A stretch of 64,000 nucleotides of DNA from an uncultured Prochlorococcus sp. (GTDB lineage Bacteria > Cyanobacteriota > Cyanobacteriia > PCC-6307 > Cyanobiaceae): assembly GCA_902560875.1 (NCBI GenBank), contig CACENO010000006.1, positions 1 to 64,000 on the forward strand, given 5' to 3'. The notes below the pieces were generated by a model. The model saw only the letters and a program-made list of their open reading frames with translations. It was not told where the DNA came from and ran no database searches. Both the position numbers and the translations under genes were made by a program. Shown in pieces: positions 38,074 through 46,614 of the stretch (the first letter of the stretch is position 1; each line of letters starts with the position of its first letter).

Positions 38074-38146
38074 TGGAGCCAAGCGGACTCGAACCGCTGA
38101 CCCCCTGCATGCCATGCAGGTGCTCTACCAGCTGAGCTATGGCCCC
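38074..38146 (-). tRNA. tRNA-Ala (GGC)
   Basis: The 73-nt sequence folds as a full cloverleaf: acceptor GGGGCCA/TGGCTCC with one G-U pair, D stem GCTC/GAGC, anticodon stem CCTGC/GCAGG with loop ATGGCAT (anticodon GGC), and T stem AGCGG/CCGCT with TTCGAGT loop, then discriminator A. The 3' CCA is not encoded. It lies inside a polysaccharide and small-protein region, where a tRNA can mark an island edge, but no attachment-site repeat was seen. Confidence 0.97.
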
Positions 38147-38236
38147 CAACTTTGATTATCAGGCTATATCAGACTTTAAAAGAAATCTGGTAATTTCCAA
38201 AGCACTTGATCTAACCTAACGCGTTCAACACTAAAG

Positions 38237-38356
38237 ATGCAGCAAAGCACCCAATTAAACGCAACCCTCATTGTACCCAATACTAATTTAATGGAGCGAG
38301 CCCTAAAACTCGGAAAAAATCAATTGATTATTGAATTCCAAGAGAGATCTCAATAA
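38237..38356 (+). CDS. Possible 39-residue hypothetical protein
   Basis: A 40-codon frame starts ATG at 38237 and encodes a plausible peptide with a hydrophobic ATLIVPN segment and an amphipathic charged C-terminus (ALKLGKNQLIIEFQERSQ). There is no good Shine-Dalgarno sequence and no neighbour to support it. Short frames like this are common by chance, so the call depends on conservation in related genomes. Confidence 0.3.
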   Translation: MQQSTQLNATLIVPNTNLMERALKLGKNQLIIEFQERSQ

Positions 38357-38577
38357 TACTCTAATTCCATCTCAATGAGGAATGGGGCAAGCTTAAAAAT
38401 ATAAAAATTCAATATCATGCTATTTACCTGAAAAGGGCTACACCTTGGGAAGATCACTTCTAAGGTTCACAATGAAAAGATTCAACTAGTAGAGAACAAC
38501 TTAAGGCATTCAAAACTACACTATAAATTTTATAATTAGCTCCCTATTTAAATAATAGTCGAAGAGACTTGAAGGCA

Positions 38578-39234
38578 CTAGATTAATTTTGCAACTTGGA
38601 ACCTATCTAAAGTTGGAGTCATGCAGAATTCATCCAATAAAGTTAGATATATTCCACCATGAAGAATTTTTGGAGGGAAGACCTGATTCAAATAAGAATT
38701 AAATGTATCAATTATTTCTGAGGGGTTCTTTGAGAACCCTAATGTTGTATGAGGAATAACATTTCCAGTATAAGCCTTATATTGGTAATCCAGAGCATAG
38801 TTGAAATGCGTTGAATTTTTTTGATATAAATTGATGCTTTCTACAAATATATCCTCATGAGATTTTATTATTTTAAGTGAAGATAGTTCTCTTGATATTT
38901 TTGATGCAAGAAATATTAAAAAGCAGGAATATGAATAATCCATACAAACTGCTGAAAGATTATGATTAAATTTAGATATGCTAATCCTGGAAAGAGACTT
39001 TGCTCTATGATCCCATGAGGAAATAGCATTCAGGATATTATCTTTTTTAATAAAACATTCATCATGATTTGACCAATTTGTAATTTCATCTAAAGAGTTA
39101 GCCACACCCTGAAAAAGGCTGGTGTGAAGAAATGCATTACGGTCTAAGAAAGTTAAATCAAGCCTATCAATAAAAAATTTCAAGTTTTCATGACCTTCTT
39201 CTGTTAAACCAAGGCTAATACAAAAAGTTATCAT
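38578..39234 (-). CDS. Putative 2H phosphoesterase-like protein
   Basis: The 218-residue protein has two H-x-S/T-like motifs, FLHTSLFQG near residue 37 and VIPHTTLGFS near 164, spaced as in 2H phosphoesterases (LigT/2',5' RNA ligase-like). No signal or membrane segment is seen. The family opens cyclic phosphodiesters or 2',5' linkages; the substrate here is unknown. It is a lone gene between the tRNA and the small membrane proteins. The fold call is by two short motifs only. Confidence 0.55.
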   Translation of the reverse strand: MITFCISLGLTEEGHENLKFFIDRLDLTFLDRNAFLHTSLFQGVANSLDEITNWSNHDECFIKKDNILNAISSWDHRAKSLSRISISKFNHNLSAVCMDYSYSCFLIFLASKISRELSSLKIIKSHEDIFVESINLYQKNSTHFNYALDYQYKAYTGNVIPHTTLGFSKNPSEIIDTFNSYLNQVFPPKILHGGIYLTLLDEFCMTPTLDRFQVAKLI

Positions 39235-39580
39235 AAGAAAAGAGTCGATTTCCCCAGTTGATTTATATATGATCCAATTATAAAACTTCTCAAATATTAT
39301 TCAAATAACACCTAGTGACCTGAAACTTTTTCTGGTCACTAACTAGTCACTGGGAAGCTTAAACAGAGCTGAAAAAGCCCTGCCTCCTAGATATCTCGAT
39401 ATTCTTGAAACTTGTAAACCACTGCTTTTACGCCACCCCACAATATTTTTACAATCAATGCACCAAAGTCCATTGCGTTAGCTGCCATAGCAAAACTAGC
39501 AAAAGATCACCTGGACCAGCTATCGCAACCATCTTAAAAGTTGTCCCAATTCAGGACAACTTTTAAGTTACCTTGCTGAA
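39235..39580. other. Intergenic region with hairpins, no supported gene
   Basis: It holds an 8-bp inverted repeat TAGTGACC/GGTCACTA (39313-39320 and 39334-39341), with a third partial copy just after, and the perfect 14-bp stem listed separately. A minus-strand 33-codon frame (39387-39488) exists but has no ribosome site near its start. No known small RNA was recognised. Confidence 0.4.
39533..39567. terminator. Perfect 14-bp stem-loop, candidate terminator
   Basis: The arms CTTAAAAGTTGTCC (39533-39546) and GGACAACTTTTAAG (39554-39567) pair perfectly around a 7-nt loop, CAATTCA. It lies 13 bp past the stop of the minus-strand small gene at 39581 and can form on either strand. No separate T-run follows it, although the arms contain TTTT, so termination is probable rather than certain. 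Confidence 0.6.
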
Positions 39581-39823
39581 TCAGGAGGGGCTTTTGACTT
39601 CATATACCTTGGATCTGCCATTGCACTTCCTGACACCCCATGAGATAGGAGCACCTGATTTGGCTTGTTCTTGTTGAACGCAGATATTTTGATTATTTGC
39701 CCACTGAGCAACTGGACGCAAACTCACAGCAATAAAGGCCAAACAAAAAGCACACAAGAGTAAAGCGACTCCATTGAGGATTTTGAAAAAATTCAAATTG
39801 TTGGTCTCATGAGTGTCAGCCAT
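39581..39823 (-). CDS. Small single-helix membrane protein, hypothetical
   Basis: The protein of about 80 residues has a short polar N-terminus, one membrane helix (VALLLCAFCLAFIAVSL, about 18-34) and a C-terminal tail with two cysteines (NICVQQE and VRKCNGR), perhaps disulfide-linked outside. A TTG at 39829 is also in frame; ATG at 39823 (MADTHETNN) is preferred. I do not recognise the family. A stem-loop follows the stop. Confidence 0.7.
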   Translation of the reverse strand: MADTHETNNLNFFKILNGVALLLCAFCLAFIAVSLRPVAQWANNQNICVQQEQAKSGAPISWGVRKCNGRSKVYEVKSPS

Positions 39824-39861
39824 TGTCAAAACCTAAGTTTTCCCATTTTGCTACAACCTAT

Positions 39862-39990
39862 CTAACCACCTGACCATTGAGTAATAGTTGGATATCCAAC
39901 GAAAAAGACAATTACTTTGCTCAAAGCCCAGCCAATCGAAAGGCAAATTAAAACTGGAAGTACAACACCTTTTAGTGTCTCCATGTCCAT
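39862..39990 (-). CDS. Very small membrane protein (42 residues)
   Basis: A 43-codon frame encodes a charged start (MDMETLKG), one strong hydrophobic helix (VVLPVLICLSIGWALSKVIV) and a short tail, YPTITQWSGG. A second ATG is two codons in. No clear ribosome site is present, but a TATTAT box lies about 20-25 nt upstream. The transmembrane pattern is unlikely by chance. Photosystem-type or unknown small membrane proteins of this size are common in marine cyanobacteria; function unknown. Confidence 0.55.
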   Translation of the reverse strand: MDMETLKGVVLPVLICLSIGWALSKVIVFFVGYPTITQWSGG

Positions 39991-40462
39991 TTTGATAATG
40001 ATATTAGAGATAATACTAAACTCATAGATATATTGGATAAATGGAAGGGCACTGGGCAGTTAATTTTCAATCTTCTTAAATCAAACGGGATCAAAGAAGC
40101 CTAGGAAAAGGCAATGGAAGAGGATAAGAATTAACAGCTGTTACTTTTCAGACTCTCTTTATTATTCTTAGTTAAGTATTCAGAGTAAGTCTATCAAAAC
40201 AAACCAAAAAGTTTTTCTGATAGAGAGCCAATTAAATATGCACTTTAATTAAAGGAATAGCTATTTAGTTTGGGTTTATTACTTTTCATATTTCCCTCTA
40301 AACCAAATAACTATTTTATTATACAAGAACGTAAAATTTAAATTTCTTAGTTTCACCTGAATATAAAATACAAATTTTTCAACACAAAATAATTAGTATA
40401 AATATATTTCGCTTTTAATACTGATTTCGTTTTCGCTAAATTTCTAGACTTGTAGATTGAAG
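39991..40462. other. Intergenic region with imperfect stem-loop
   Basis: No supportable gene is seen. An imperfect inverted repeat, AATAGCTATTTAGTTTGG near 40256-40273 paired with CTAAACCAAATAACTATTTT near 40298-40317, lies downstream of the stop at 40463 of the five-gene operon on the minus strand and may serve as its terminator. Confidence 0.4.
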
Positions 40463-41164
40463 TCAAGAGTTAAATCTTAGATGCAAAATATATTTAAATA
40501 TTCGACTTGAGTGCGTTAACTTGCTTAAAAGGCCTCTATCCCATGAAGAAATTCCAAATCTTCTTTTATGAAATGGTGCATCAAACCGTTTGAAGGTTCC
40601 TTTTAGCCTTAAAAAATGAATATAGACATAAAATTCAAAATTATGATCGTCTGGTGCCTTATCCAAAAATGTTAAAGAAGAAGTTTTAAAGATATTTGGC
40701 TGACCGGCAATGTCCCAAAATACACGAAAAAACAAAATGGAAGTAACTGTGGCGACTCCAACTGTAAATAAATTTTCAAAAATTGTCCTGCCTGACCTTA
40801 AGCCTTTTAGTGCTATTGACTCCCCAGCCTCTTTTTCCTTCAAACTTTCGAGTAATATTTTTGCATTCAAAAGAACTGTTGCATCTTGCTGTAAATCTGC
40901 ATGCATCCAACCAGCATAATATGTTTTTACTCTTTTAAGTCCAAATTTAATACCAGCTCCATAGCCGGTGTTAAATTCTTTCTTTGCTAATTCTATGTTA
41001 TTTGGAATCGTTAGAGACTTTAAAGTCTCTTGAGTGTTATCTGTAGAACCGTTATCAACCAAAATGAAGTTAAAACTCTTATTGACTTTTCGTAACTGTT
41101 GAACCAGCTCTGGCAATGAATCTGACTCATTATAACAGGGTATAACGATTGTAATTTCTTTCAT
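40463..41164 (-). CDS. DPM1-like GT2 glycosyltransferase
   Basis: The 233-residue protein has ITIVIPCYNESDSLPELVQ at the N-terminus, FILVDNGSTDNT near residue 33 and AGWMHADLQQD near 83 with the DxxxD metal site. This is the polyprenyl-phosphate sugar synthase layout without its own membrane anchor. It is the last gene of the kinase-aldolase operon and overlaps the GtrA-like gene by 4 nt. It probably loads the operon's activated sugar onto a lipid carrier. Confidence 0.85.
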   Translation of the reverse strand: MKEITIVIPCYNESDSLPELVQQLRKVNKSFNFILVDNGSTDNTQETLKSLTIPNNIELAKKEFNTGYGAGIKFGLKRVKTYYAGWMHADLQQDATVLLNAKILLESLKEKEAGESIALKGLRSGRTIFENLFTVGVATVTSILFFRVFWDIAGQPNIFKTSSLTFLDKAPDDHNFEFYVYIHFLRLKGTFKRFDAPFHKRRFGISSWDRGLLSKLTHSSRIFKYILHLRFNS

Positions 41165-41562
41165 TTAAACACCACCAATTTCATGCTCAGAAAATTAAAC
41201 ACCATACTGGTAAATGTTGCAACTAAAAATGCCAGCAATGTAATGTTTGAAATTGCAGAAAAGGATTTCAAGATAAAGTAATTTGTTAATACGTTTATAA
41301 CCATACCTACTGTGATAAAAATAATATATCTATAAAAATAAGTAGGATTTAAGAAACTTTTCCCCTTTCTACGAAATGTATATGAGCTATTTATTAAGAA
41401 ACTAACAACGACTCCTGAATAAAATCCAAATACTTTTGACAAAACTAATCCCGCCAACCCTAGAGTCATTTTATAAACTACGTAATCTAGTGAAACAGCA
41501 GAAACTCCTGCAATGAAAAAATAAAATCCTTGACTAATTAATACCCGAGATTTCATGTGCAT
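41161..41562 (-). CDS. GtrA-like membrane protein
   Basis: The 133-residue protein has four membrane helices, typical of GtrA/DPMS proteins. These are proposed to flip polyprenyl-phosphate-linked sugars or to anchor a GtrB-type glycosyltransferase. The GTA-like motif FINSSYTFRRKGKS near 55-68 is the family signature loop. It overlaps the nucleotidyltransferase end by 29 nt and the GT2 start by 4 nt, so the three are strictly coupled. Pairing with a GT2 gene repeats the gtrA-gtrB arrangement. Confidence 0.87.
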   Translation of the reverse strand: MHMKSRVLISQGFYFFIAGVSAVSLDYVVYKMTLGLAGLVLSKVFGFYSGVVVSFLINSSYTFRRKGKSFLNPTYFYRYIIFITVGMVINVLTNYFILKSFSAISNITLLAFLVATFTSMVFNFLSMKLVVFK

Positions 41563-43066
41563 TTAACCAGTATTCATAAGTTCTGAACTCTTCAAATGTC
41601 CCCAGACAAAGTAAATCATCAACATGATAGGAAAAAACTTTTTGATTTCTTTTTATCAAGAATTCACAGAATTTGTCAATAGATGATTCTTCATCGCACT
41701 CATCTAAACTATCCAAAAATAGCTTGAGATTAGATTTAAGTCTTCCAATATTGGGAAACCAAAAATGACCTGTGACAATTGGGATTGAAAAATCTGAATC
41801 CCATCCACACTTGTAACCAATTGACCTAACTGACTTGTCCTCATTTAGATGCAGCCAGCCGTATTGATTTGGTGCCCACCGGGCATAAGGATATCCAGAA
41901 AATGAGAAGATAATTGCTTCACATTCGCATCTTTCTTTATATCCTCTTATAAATTTATGCCAATCCAAATCAATTGCAGCATCACAAGGCAATATTAGAA
42001 TTTCTTCATTATTAAATAACTCGGATTTCTTAAGCGCAAGGTATAGGGTTTCCACTGATGAGCTAGTTTCACCAACAATGACCTGTTTTAAGTCTTCAAA
42101 TATTTTCTCGTATTTTTTGTCTTCTTTATCTCCATTTACTGCACAAATATTTATTTTACTACTTTTAAAATTACTAGTACAAACTTTAAACAAGTGACTT
42201 TTATCGATTTTTAAATATGGCTTTTTAATCTTGTTTATCGACTTCATTCGATTACCCTTGCCTGCCATTAGAGTAATAGAAGGACACTCTACTAAGTTCT
42301 TTTTAAAATTAAGAGGTACTTTCTTTGCAAAAAAGATAAATTCCTCAAGGTCCTGAGGCGTACCCCATTGCATGAAATGATCTATGAAATATGTAAGTGT
42401 TCTCAAACCCTTTTTAGGAAAATAATTAAATAATAAACTCACGTAGAATTCACCATTTATATCTTCTCCTCGCCTTACAAGCCATTTACAGGCATCCAAT
42501 AACAGTTTTCCACTCGAAAAGTAAAAGGTTCCACTGGCAGCCGGTTCTTCCTCACGATAGTTTGTGAAAGACTGTTTTTCTCTAATTTCTAAAATATTAT
42601 GTTGATGATTCCTTGTATAAGCGTATGTCGCTGGATTTATATAATGTGGTTGAAATCCTGAATATACACATAAAGCTGCCTCCGGTTTTTCTATTGATAA
42701 CCATTTTTGGAATTCATCGTAATCCCATCTCCAATCAAAATCACAATAATTAACTATCAATTCTGCATCGGTATCAATTTCTTCCTCAATTTTCATCAAA
42801 GAGTGAACTGGTCCTAGTTTATGATTTTCTACACTAACAACAGTTGTATTTGGGGCTAAGCTATTTAGATAATTTTTCAGATCTAGGGCTTCATTTGATA
42901 GATGTTCATCTCTACAGATAAATATAAAATGGTCTTCAAAGGAAAATTTCTCTATAATATATTTGATTATAGGTTTACCAAAAACTGGAACTAAAGGTTT
43001 AATTTCTTTATAGCCTTTTGCTGCGAATCTGGATCCAGTACCCGACATAGGTATAAGAATATTCAT
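41534..43066 (-). CDS. Tandem double sugar nucleotidyltransferase
   Basis: The 510-residue protein is two NTP-transferase units. The first starts ILIPMSGTGSRFAAKGYKEI (GxGSRF...KPL) with NYCDFDWRW near 107. The second starts near residue 267 with ITLMAGKGNRMKSINKIKKP and has LILPCDAAIDLDW near 355. Both keep the glycine-rich nucleotide loop and the acidic metal region, so both may be active. Such enzymes activate sugar-1-phosphates or polyol phosphates. It lies 3 nt after the epimerase-like gene. Confidence 0.85.
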   Translation of the reverse strand: MNILIPMSGTGSRFAAKGYKEIKPLVPVFGKPIIKYIIEKFSFEDHFIFICRDEHLSNEALDLKNYLNSLAPNTTVVSVENHKLGPVHSLMKIEEEIDTDAELIVNYCDFDWRWDYDEFQKWLSIEKPEAALCVYSGFQPHYINPATYAYTRNHQHNILEIREKQSFTNYREEEPAASGTFYFSSGKLLLDACKWLVRRGEDINGEFYVSLLFNYFPKKGLRTLTYFIDHFMQWGTPQDLEEFIFFAKKVPLNFKKNLVECPSITLMAGKGNRMKSINKIKKPYLKIDKSHLFKVCTSNFKSSKINICAVNGDKEDKKYEKIFEDLKQVIVGETSSSVETLYLALKKSELFNNEEILILPCDAAIDLDWHKFIRGYKERCECEAIIFSFSGYPYARWAPNQYGWLHLNEDKSVRSIGYKCGWDSDFSIPIVTGHFWFPNIGRLKSNLKLFLDSLDECDEESSIDKFCEFLIKRNQKVFSYHVDDLLCLGTFEEFRTYEYWLNAHEISGIN

Positions 43067-43069
43067 AAA

Positions 43070-43765
43070 CTAAATAAGTTCCTTTATTTCACGTGCTCTT
43101 GATAGAATGATTGATGGATCTGTATCTTTAACAATTGACCAACCTGCAAACTTATCTATTATTCCTTTTCTAATATTTCTAATCACATCAAACGTTAGCC
43201 CTCCATCTAATTCAACATTAGGCCTTGCAGAACAACCTAAAGTAAAATCTTCAATTCGATCAACAGCAGACCAGCCGAATTCCTGCCCCCCTCTGCCTAT
43301 AGGAACTCCCATTTGAAGAATATTTTTTATTGAATTATCTTCCACAAAATCAACCAATTTCTCATTTTTTTTATCTTGTAACTCAGAGACAATTCCAAAA
43401 ATATTATGTGCATTTTTGAATGATCTTTCTTTGAACCTAAGCAAATCATTGAGGTTTTGAAACGATCTTGGATGAATATATATAGTCTCAAATCCTTCTT
43501 TAAGACATCGATCCGTTATTTTTTCAACACTTAGAGTGTGTTCTCCTGACATACACATTATATGCGCCGTAAGTCTCATTTCTGGGCCTAGGTTTCTCAA
43601 GAAATAAACTTTATCCCAACATTCAAGCTCCCTTCCGATCAATTTATTATCACCAAAATCGACATGGAAAGATTTAAAACCTTCATTAAAAAGCAACTCG
43701 GCGCATTTCTTATAATAGTTCCCAAACTCAACCTCAATCATTGATGGAAGAAAGACACCACTCAT
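43070..43765 (-). CDS. Ribulose-phosphate 3-epimerase-like TIM-barrel enzyme
   Basis: The 231-residue protein has PSMIEVEF at the N-terminus, FHVDFGDNK near residue 34, RLTAHIMCMSG near 64 and VELDGGLTFDVIRNI near 190. These carry the two His and two Asp ligands expected for metal-dependent RPE, and GRGGQEFGW near 160 resembles the phosphate loop. The motifs differ from the housekeeping enzyme, so it is probably a specialised epimerase of a ketose phosphate. Its start overlaps the kinase-aldolase stop by 4 nt. Confidence 0.85.
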   Translation of the reverse strand: MSGVFLPSMIEVEFGNYYKKCAELLFNEGFKSFHVDFGDNKLIGRELECWDKVYFLRNLGPEMRLTAHIMCMSGEHTLSVEKITDRCLKEGFETIYIHPRSFQNLNDLLRFKERSFKNAHNIFGIVSELQDKKNEKLVDFVEDNSIKNILQMGVPIGRGGQEFGWSAVDRIEDFTLGCSARPNVELDGGLTFDVIRNIRKGIIDKFAGWSIVKDTDPSIILSRAREIKELI

Positions 43766-46614
43766 AATGTCATCATCTGCTCAAGTGTTGAAAAAATGTG
43801 TAGTGCAATTTTATTTCTACCGTAAAGAGGTTTTCTAACAATCTTTTCATTCTTTTTTGAAACTCGACTAACATTATTAATGTTGCAATACCTAAGAAAC
43901 TCTTTTTGTAACTCTTTTTTACTAAGAACGGCTTCCTCTTTTTTAAGCCGGCCGAGCTTTGCACATAGAAATTTGCTTTTATCATCAAAAGAATTGAAAC
44001 CTATCACTTTTTTTTGCGAGGAATTTAGGTTCTCTAAAAGTATACGTAAAAACGATCCCGCGATATTGATTTTTTGACATGATTTCGAGGCTAATGAAAA
44101 TGTTTCATCACTAGAGCCTGTAGTACCATGCAAAACAGGACTGACAAAACTTGTCCCTTCAAGAGCTTTTTGCCATTCCTCTGCTAATCCTAGTTTTAGA
44201 GATTTTTCCTCGTCATTTCCGTGATGCGTTGTACCGAGATTGGCCACATACAATTTCAGACTATTTAATAAACCAGCTTTATACTCCAAGTCCTTTTCTT
44301 CATTTAGAGAGAAAGAAAAACAATTAGGCAAGATTGACATTTCGTTACCATCAGGATAATGGGGAGAGGTCTCTTCCCCTATGTAATTCAATTCCCCAGT
44401 ACAAAACTCCAAATCAATACCATCGATATTTATTTTGTCTAAGAACCTCAACGACGTACTAAAAACTTCTACATAGGCTTTAAATAATTCATATAGGACT
44501 TTGTAGCGAGGTTTGAAATGTGCAGAACCATCTAAAGTTAAGTGTGTTATCGACTCAGTTTGCATTGCTTCTCGTACAAATCTAGACGATCTACCTATTG
44601 GAAAGTCACCTCTAACGTCAACATGATCCAATCCAATTCCGATTAAAGGTGGGCTATATTTTTTAGCCGTACTTTCTTCTAGTATTTTCACAAGACTATC
44701 ACATATAGTATCCGTAAAATCAAAGATACCTTTTTCGGGATGCAGATAACCAATCATATCTTCTCCATCTGGATTTATTTCAGCTTGGCCAGCAGCATTT
44801 AGACTGACCTGCAAAATAATTGGGAATTCATTTTCTAAAGCTATATCAAGATATGCCGAAGAGTCTATTGGGTCTTTTGTTATATCATAAATATTTGCAG
44901 CTAAAACATTAGTTTGCTCGATTCCCATTCTTTTTAAAGCATATAATCGGGACATTGAAACGGGGAAAAACCCAATACTATATAACAAATAATTTCGAAT
45001 ATCTTCAAATACAAAACAGCTATTCTCTTCATGCAAAAGGCCATCAATGATTGCTTTTCTAACTTTAATATCTTCAGATTTAAAGTAAATATCTTTTAAC
45101 TCATTCACAATTTCTTTATTCAAATCTGTATTTAGAATCAAGAAGTCCGTCGTTAAAAAATAAGCACTAGATTTTTTTTGAAAATAATCTTTTTTGTTCG
45201 TGTTTAAATTCAACTCATTTATTTTAAATGTATTTGGGATCGAAGTGCTTTTCTCAGTGTTATCTTCCAGACAACCTCTATATGAAATAACAAAGAAATC
45301 TCCTAATGATCTACAAGCAAATTGCGTATATTTTAGTGCTGATGCGAAAAAAGAGACCCTGCTTACATTATCTAAAAAGCAACAAGCATTGCTATTTTCT
45401 CTTAAATTATCACTGAGTAATGCCGAGCTCATAAAAGCTTTACCATGACGAAGGTTCTCAAAAAGATCTTTTGGAGCACTTTTGTATAATTTGTCTTTTT
45501 CTGTTAGAAAAGATAATCTTTCAATTATTCCATTCTCAATCTTAAATACACCTCCCTCCCAAAAGAGAAGGTGCTTTATCGTTCCTGACCGTTTACTTAT
45601 AATCCAAATACTCTTTTTTTTAAACAATTTGACTACTAAGCCTACTTCAATTTCATTCTTGGTTACATAGTCAAAATAACAGACCTTGTGAGATATCTTA
45701 TGATTGAAATATACTTCAGATACACTACTTATGCTATGTAAAACATCTGCTGTGTTTAAATCATCTAATAACTTTTGAATATTATTTTTATCATTAAATG
45801 AGTAGTTAGATAATCCATGCAACCCAAATACAAATTCCTTTATCTTTTCCGAAGATATCTTTTTAAAATCTATAAATTTTGTCGTGTTTAACAATAAGTG
45901 AATGTGATTATATCCGACAGGAAAAGGTTTTGAAAAATCCGTGTTATCTATTATCAATGAATTTTGGGAGGCAAATCTATAATAGTTTGAGAGATATGAA
46001 GGCTCGTCTATTAGATTAAAATAGTCCTCTACCTCTTTTTTATCCCTATAATCAGCGACTCTTTCTATTTTTCTTTTAATTAAAGCATCGCGTTTAGCTA
46101 TCAAAATAAAGTTTTTATCTAGGATCTCATTGAATTCCGGCCTAGTTGTGTAATGACCTTCAAAAATCAGAACTGTTTTATTTGTTAAATTTATTTTTAA
46201 TTTTCCAGTACATCGTCCTTCTTTAGATCTAGAATATAAATTTTCTAGGGTTATATCTTTCTGTTCAGATAACCCTGCTTTCTTCAGAGTTACTAAATTT
46301 AGCAAGTAATCAAATTTGGAAAATCTCATGTGCATCTCAGCTTCATGCTCAAAAGGTATTCCAACCTGATATATATTTTGCAAACTTTTCTCACGTATTT
46401 TACGTTCTACTAATAAAGAATCTAAAGGTACAATTTGTACATCTTTATTTGAAAGATTTAAAATCTCTTGCTTCAATAATTCTGCAAAAACTGTTTTTCC
46501 TGATGCTGTAGGTCCATCTACACCAATACATACAATTCTCTTAGCATTAACTGCAAGGTTAACGCAATCTTTAACTACCCTTAATTGTATAATTTTACTT
46601 TCAAAAGATGACAT
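43762..46614 (-). CDS. Uridine-kinase-like P-loop kinase fused to class II aldolase
   Basis: This protein of about 950 residues has an N-terminal uridine-kinase/phosphoribulokinase-like domain (about 25-215): Walker A GVDGPTASGKT, VPLDSLLVE, IFEGHYTTR. The middle (about 215-555) is unfamiliar. The C-terminal part (about 555-905) has the class II fructose/tagatose-bisphosphate aldolase motifs in order: LDHVD near 664, LTLDGSAH near 694, LEFCTGE near 737, TTHHGN near 796, VLHGTTGSSDE near 828 and KINIAGSFLR near 848. The two zinc-type His pairs are visible. The ATG at 46614 is preferred to a TTG one codon earlier. It heads a five-gene operon. Confidence 0.85.
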   Translation of the reverse strand: MSSFESKIIQLRVVKDCVNLAVNAKRIVCIGVDGPTASGKTVFAELLKQEILNLSNKDVQIVPLDSLLVERKIREKSLQNIYQVGIPFEHEAEMHMRFSKFDYLLNLVTLKKAGLSEQKDITLENLYSRSKEGRCTGKLKINLTNKTVLIFEGHYTTRPEFNEILDKNFILIAKRDALIKRKIERVADYRDKKEVEDYFNLIDEPSYLSNYYRFASQNSLIIDNTDFSKPFPVGYNHIHLLLNTTKFIDFKKISSEKIKEFVFGLHGLSNYSFNDKNNIQKLLDDLNTADVLHSISSVSEVYFNHKISHKVCYFDYVTKNEIEVGLVVKLFKKKSIWIISKRSGTIKHLLFWEGGVFKIENGIIERLSFLTEKDKLYKSAPKDLFENLRHGKAFMSSALLSDNLRENSNACCFLDNVSRVSFFASALKYTQFACRSLGDFFVISYRGCLEDNTEKSTSIPNTFKINELNLNTNKKDYFQKKSSAYFLTTDFLILNTDLNKEIVNELKDIYFKSEDIKVRKAIIDGLLHEENSCFVFEDIRNYLLYSIGFFPVSMSRLYALKRMGIEQTNVLAANIYDITKDPIDSSAYLDIALENEFPIILQVSLNAAGQAEINPDGEDMIGYLHPEKGIFDFTDTICDSLVKILEESTAKKYSPPLIGIGLDHVDVRGDFPIGRSSRFVREAMQTESITHLTLDGSAHFKPRYKVLYELFKAYVEVFSTSLRFLDKINIDGIDLEFCTGELNYIGEETSPHYPDGNEMSILPNCFSFSLNEEKDLEYKAGLLNSLKLYVANLGTTHHGNDEEKSLKLGLAEEWQKALEGTSFVSPVLHGTTGSSDETFSLASKSCQKINIAGSFLRILLENLNSSQKKVIGFNSFDDKSKFLCAKLGRLKKEEAVLSKKELQKEFLRYCNINNVSRVSKKNEKIVRKPLYGRNKIALHIFSTLEQMMTL

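Noticed and set aside
38074-38146. tRNA-Ala as the attachment site of an integrated element
   Set aside because: No integrase gene and no direct repeat of the tRNA 3' end was seen in the window.
39313-39341. Hairpin TAGTGACC/GGTCACTA as a transcription terminator
   Set aside because: The stem is only 8 bp with a 13-nt loop and no T-run; direction relative to flanking genes is unclear.
39387-39488. 33-codon minus-strand frame (MAANAMDFGALIV...)
   Set aside because: Plausible sequence, but no ribosome site near the ATG, and it is short; left as unsupported.
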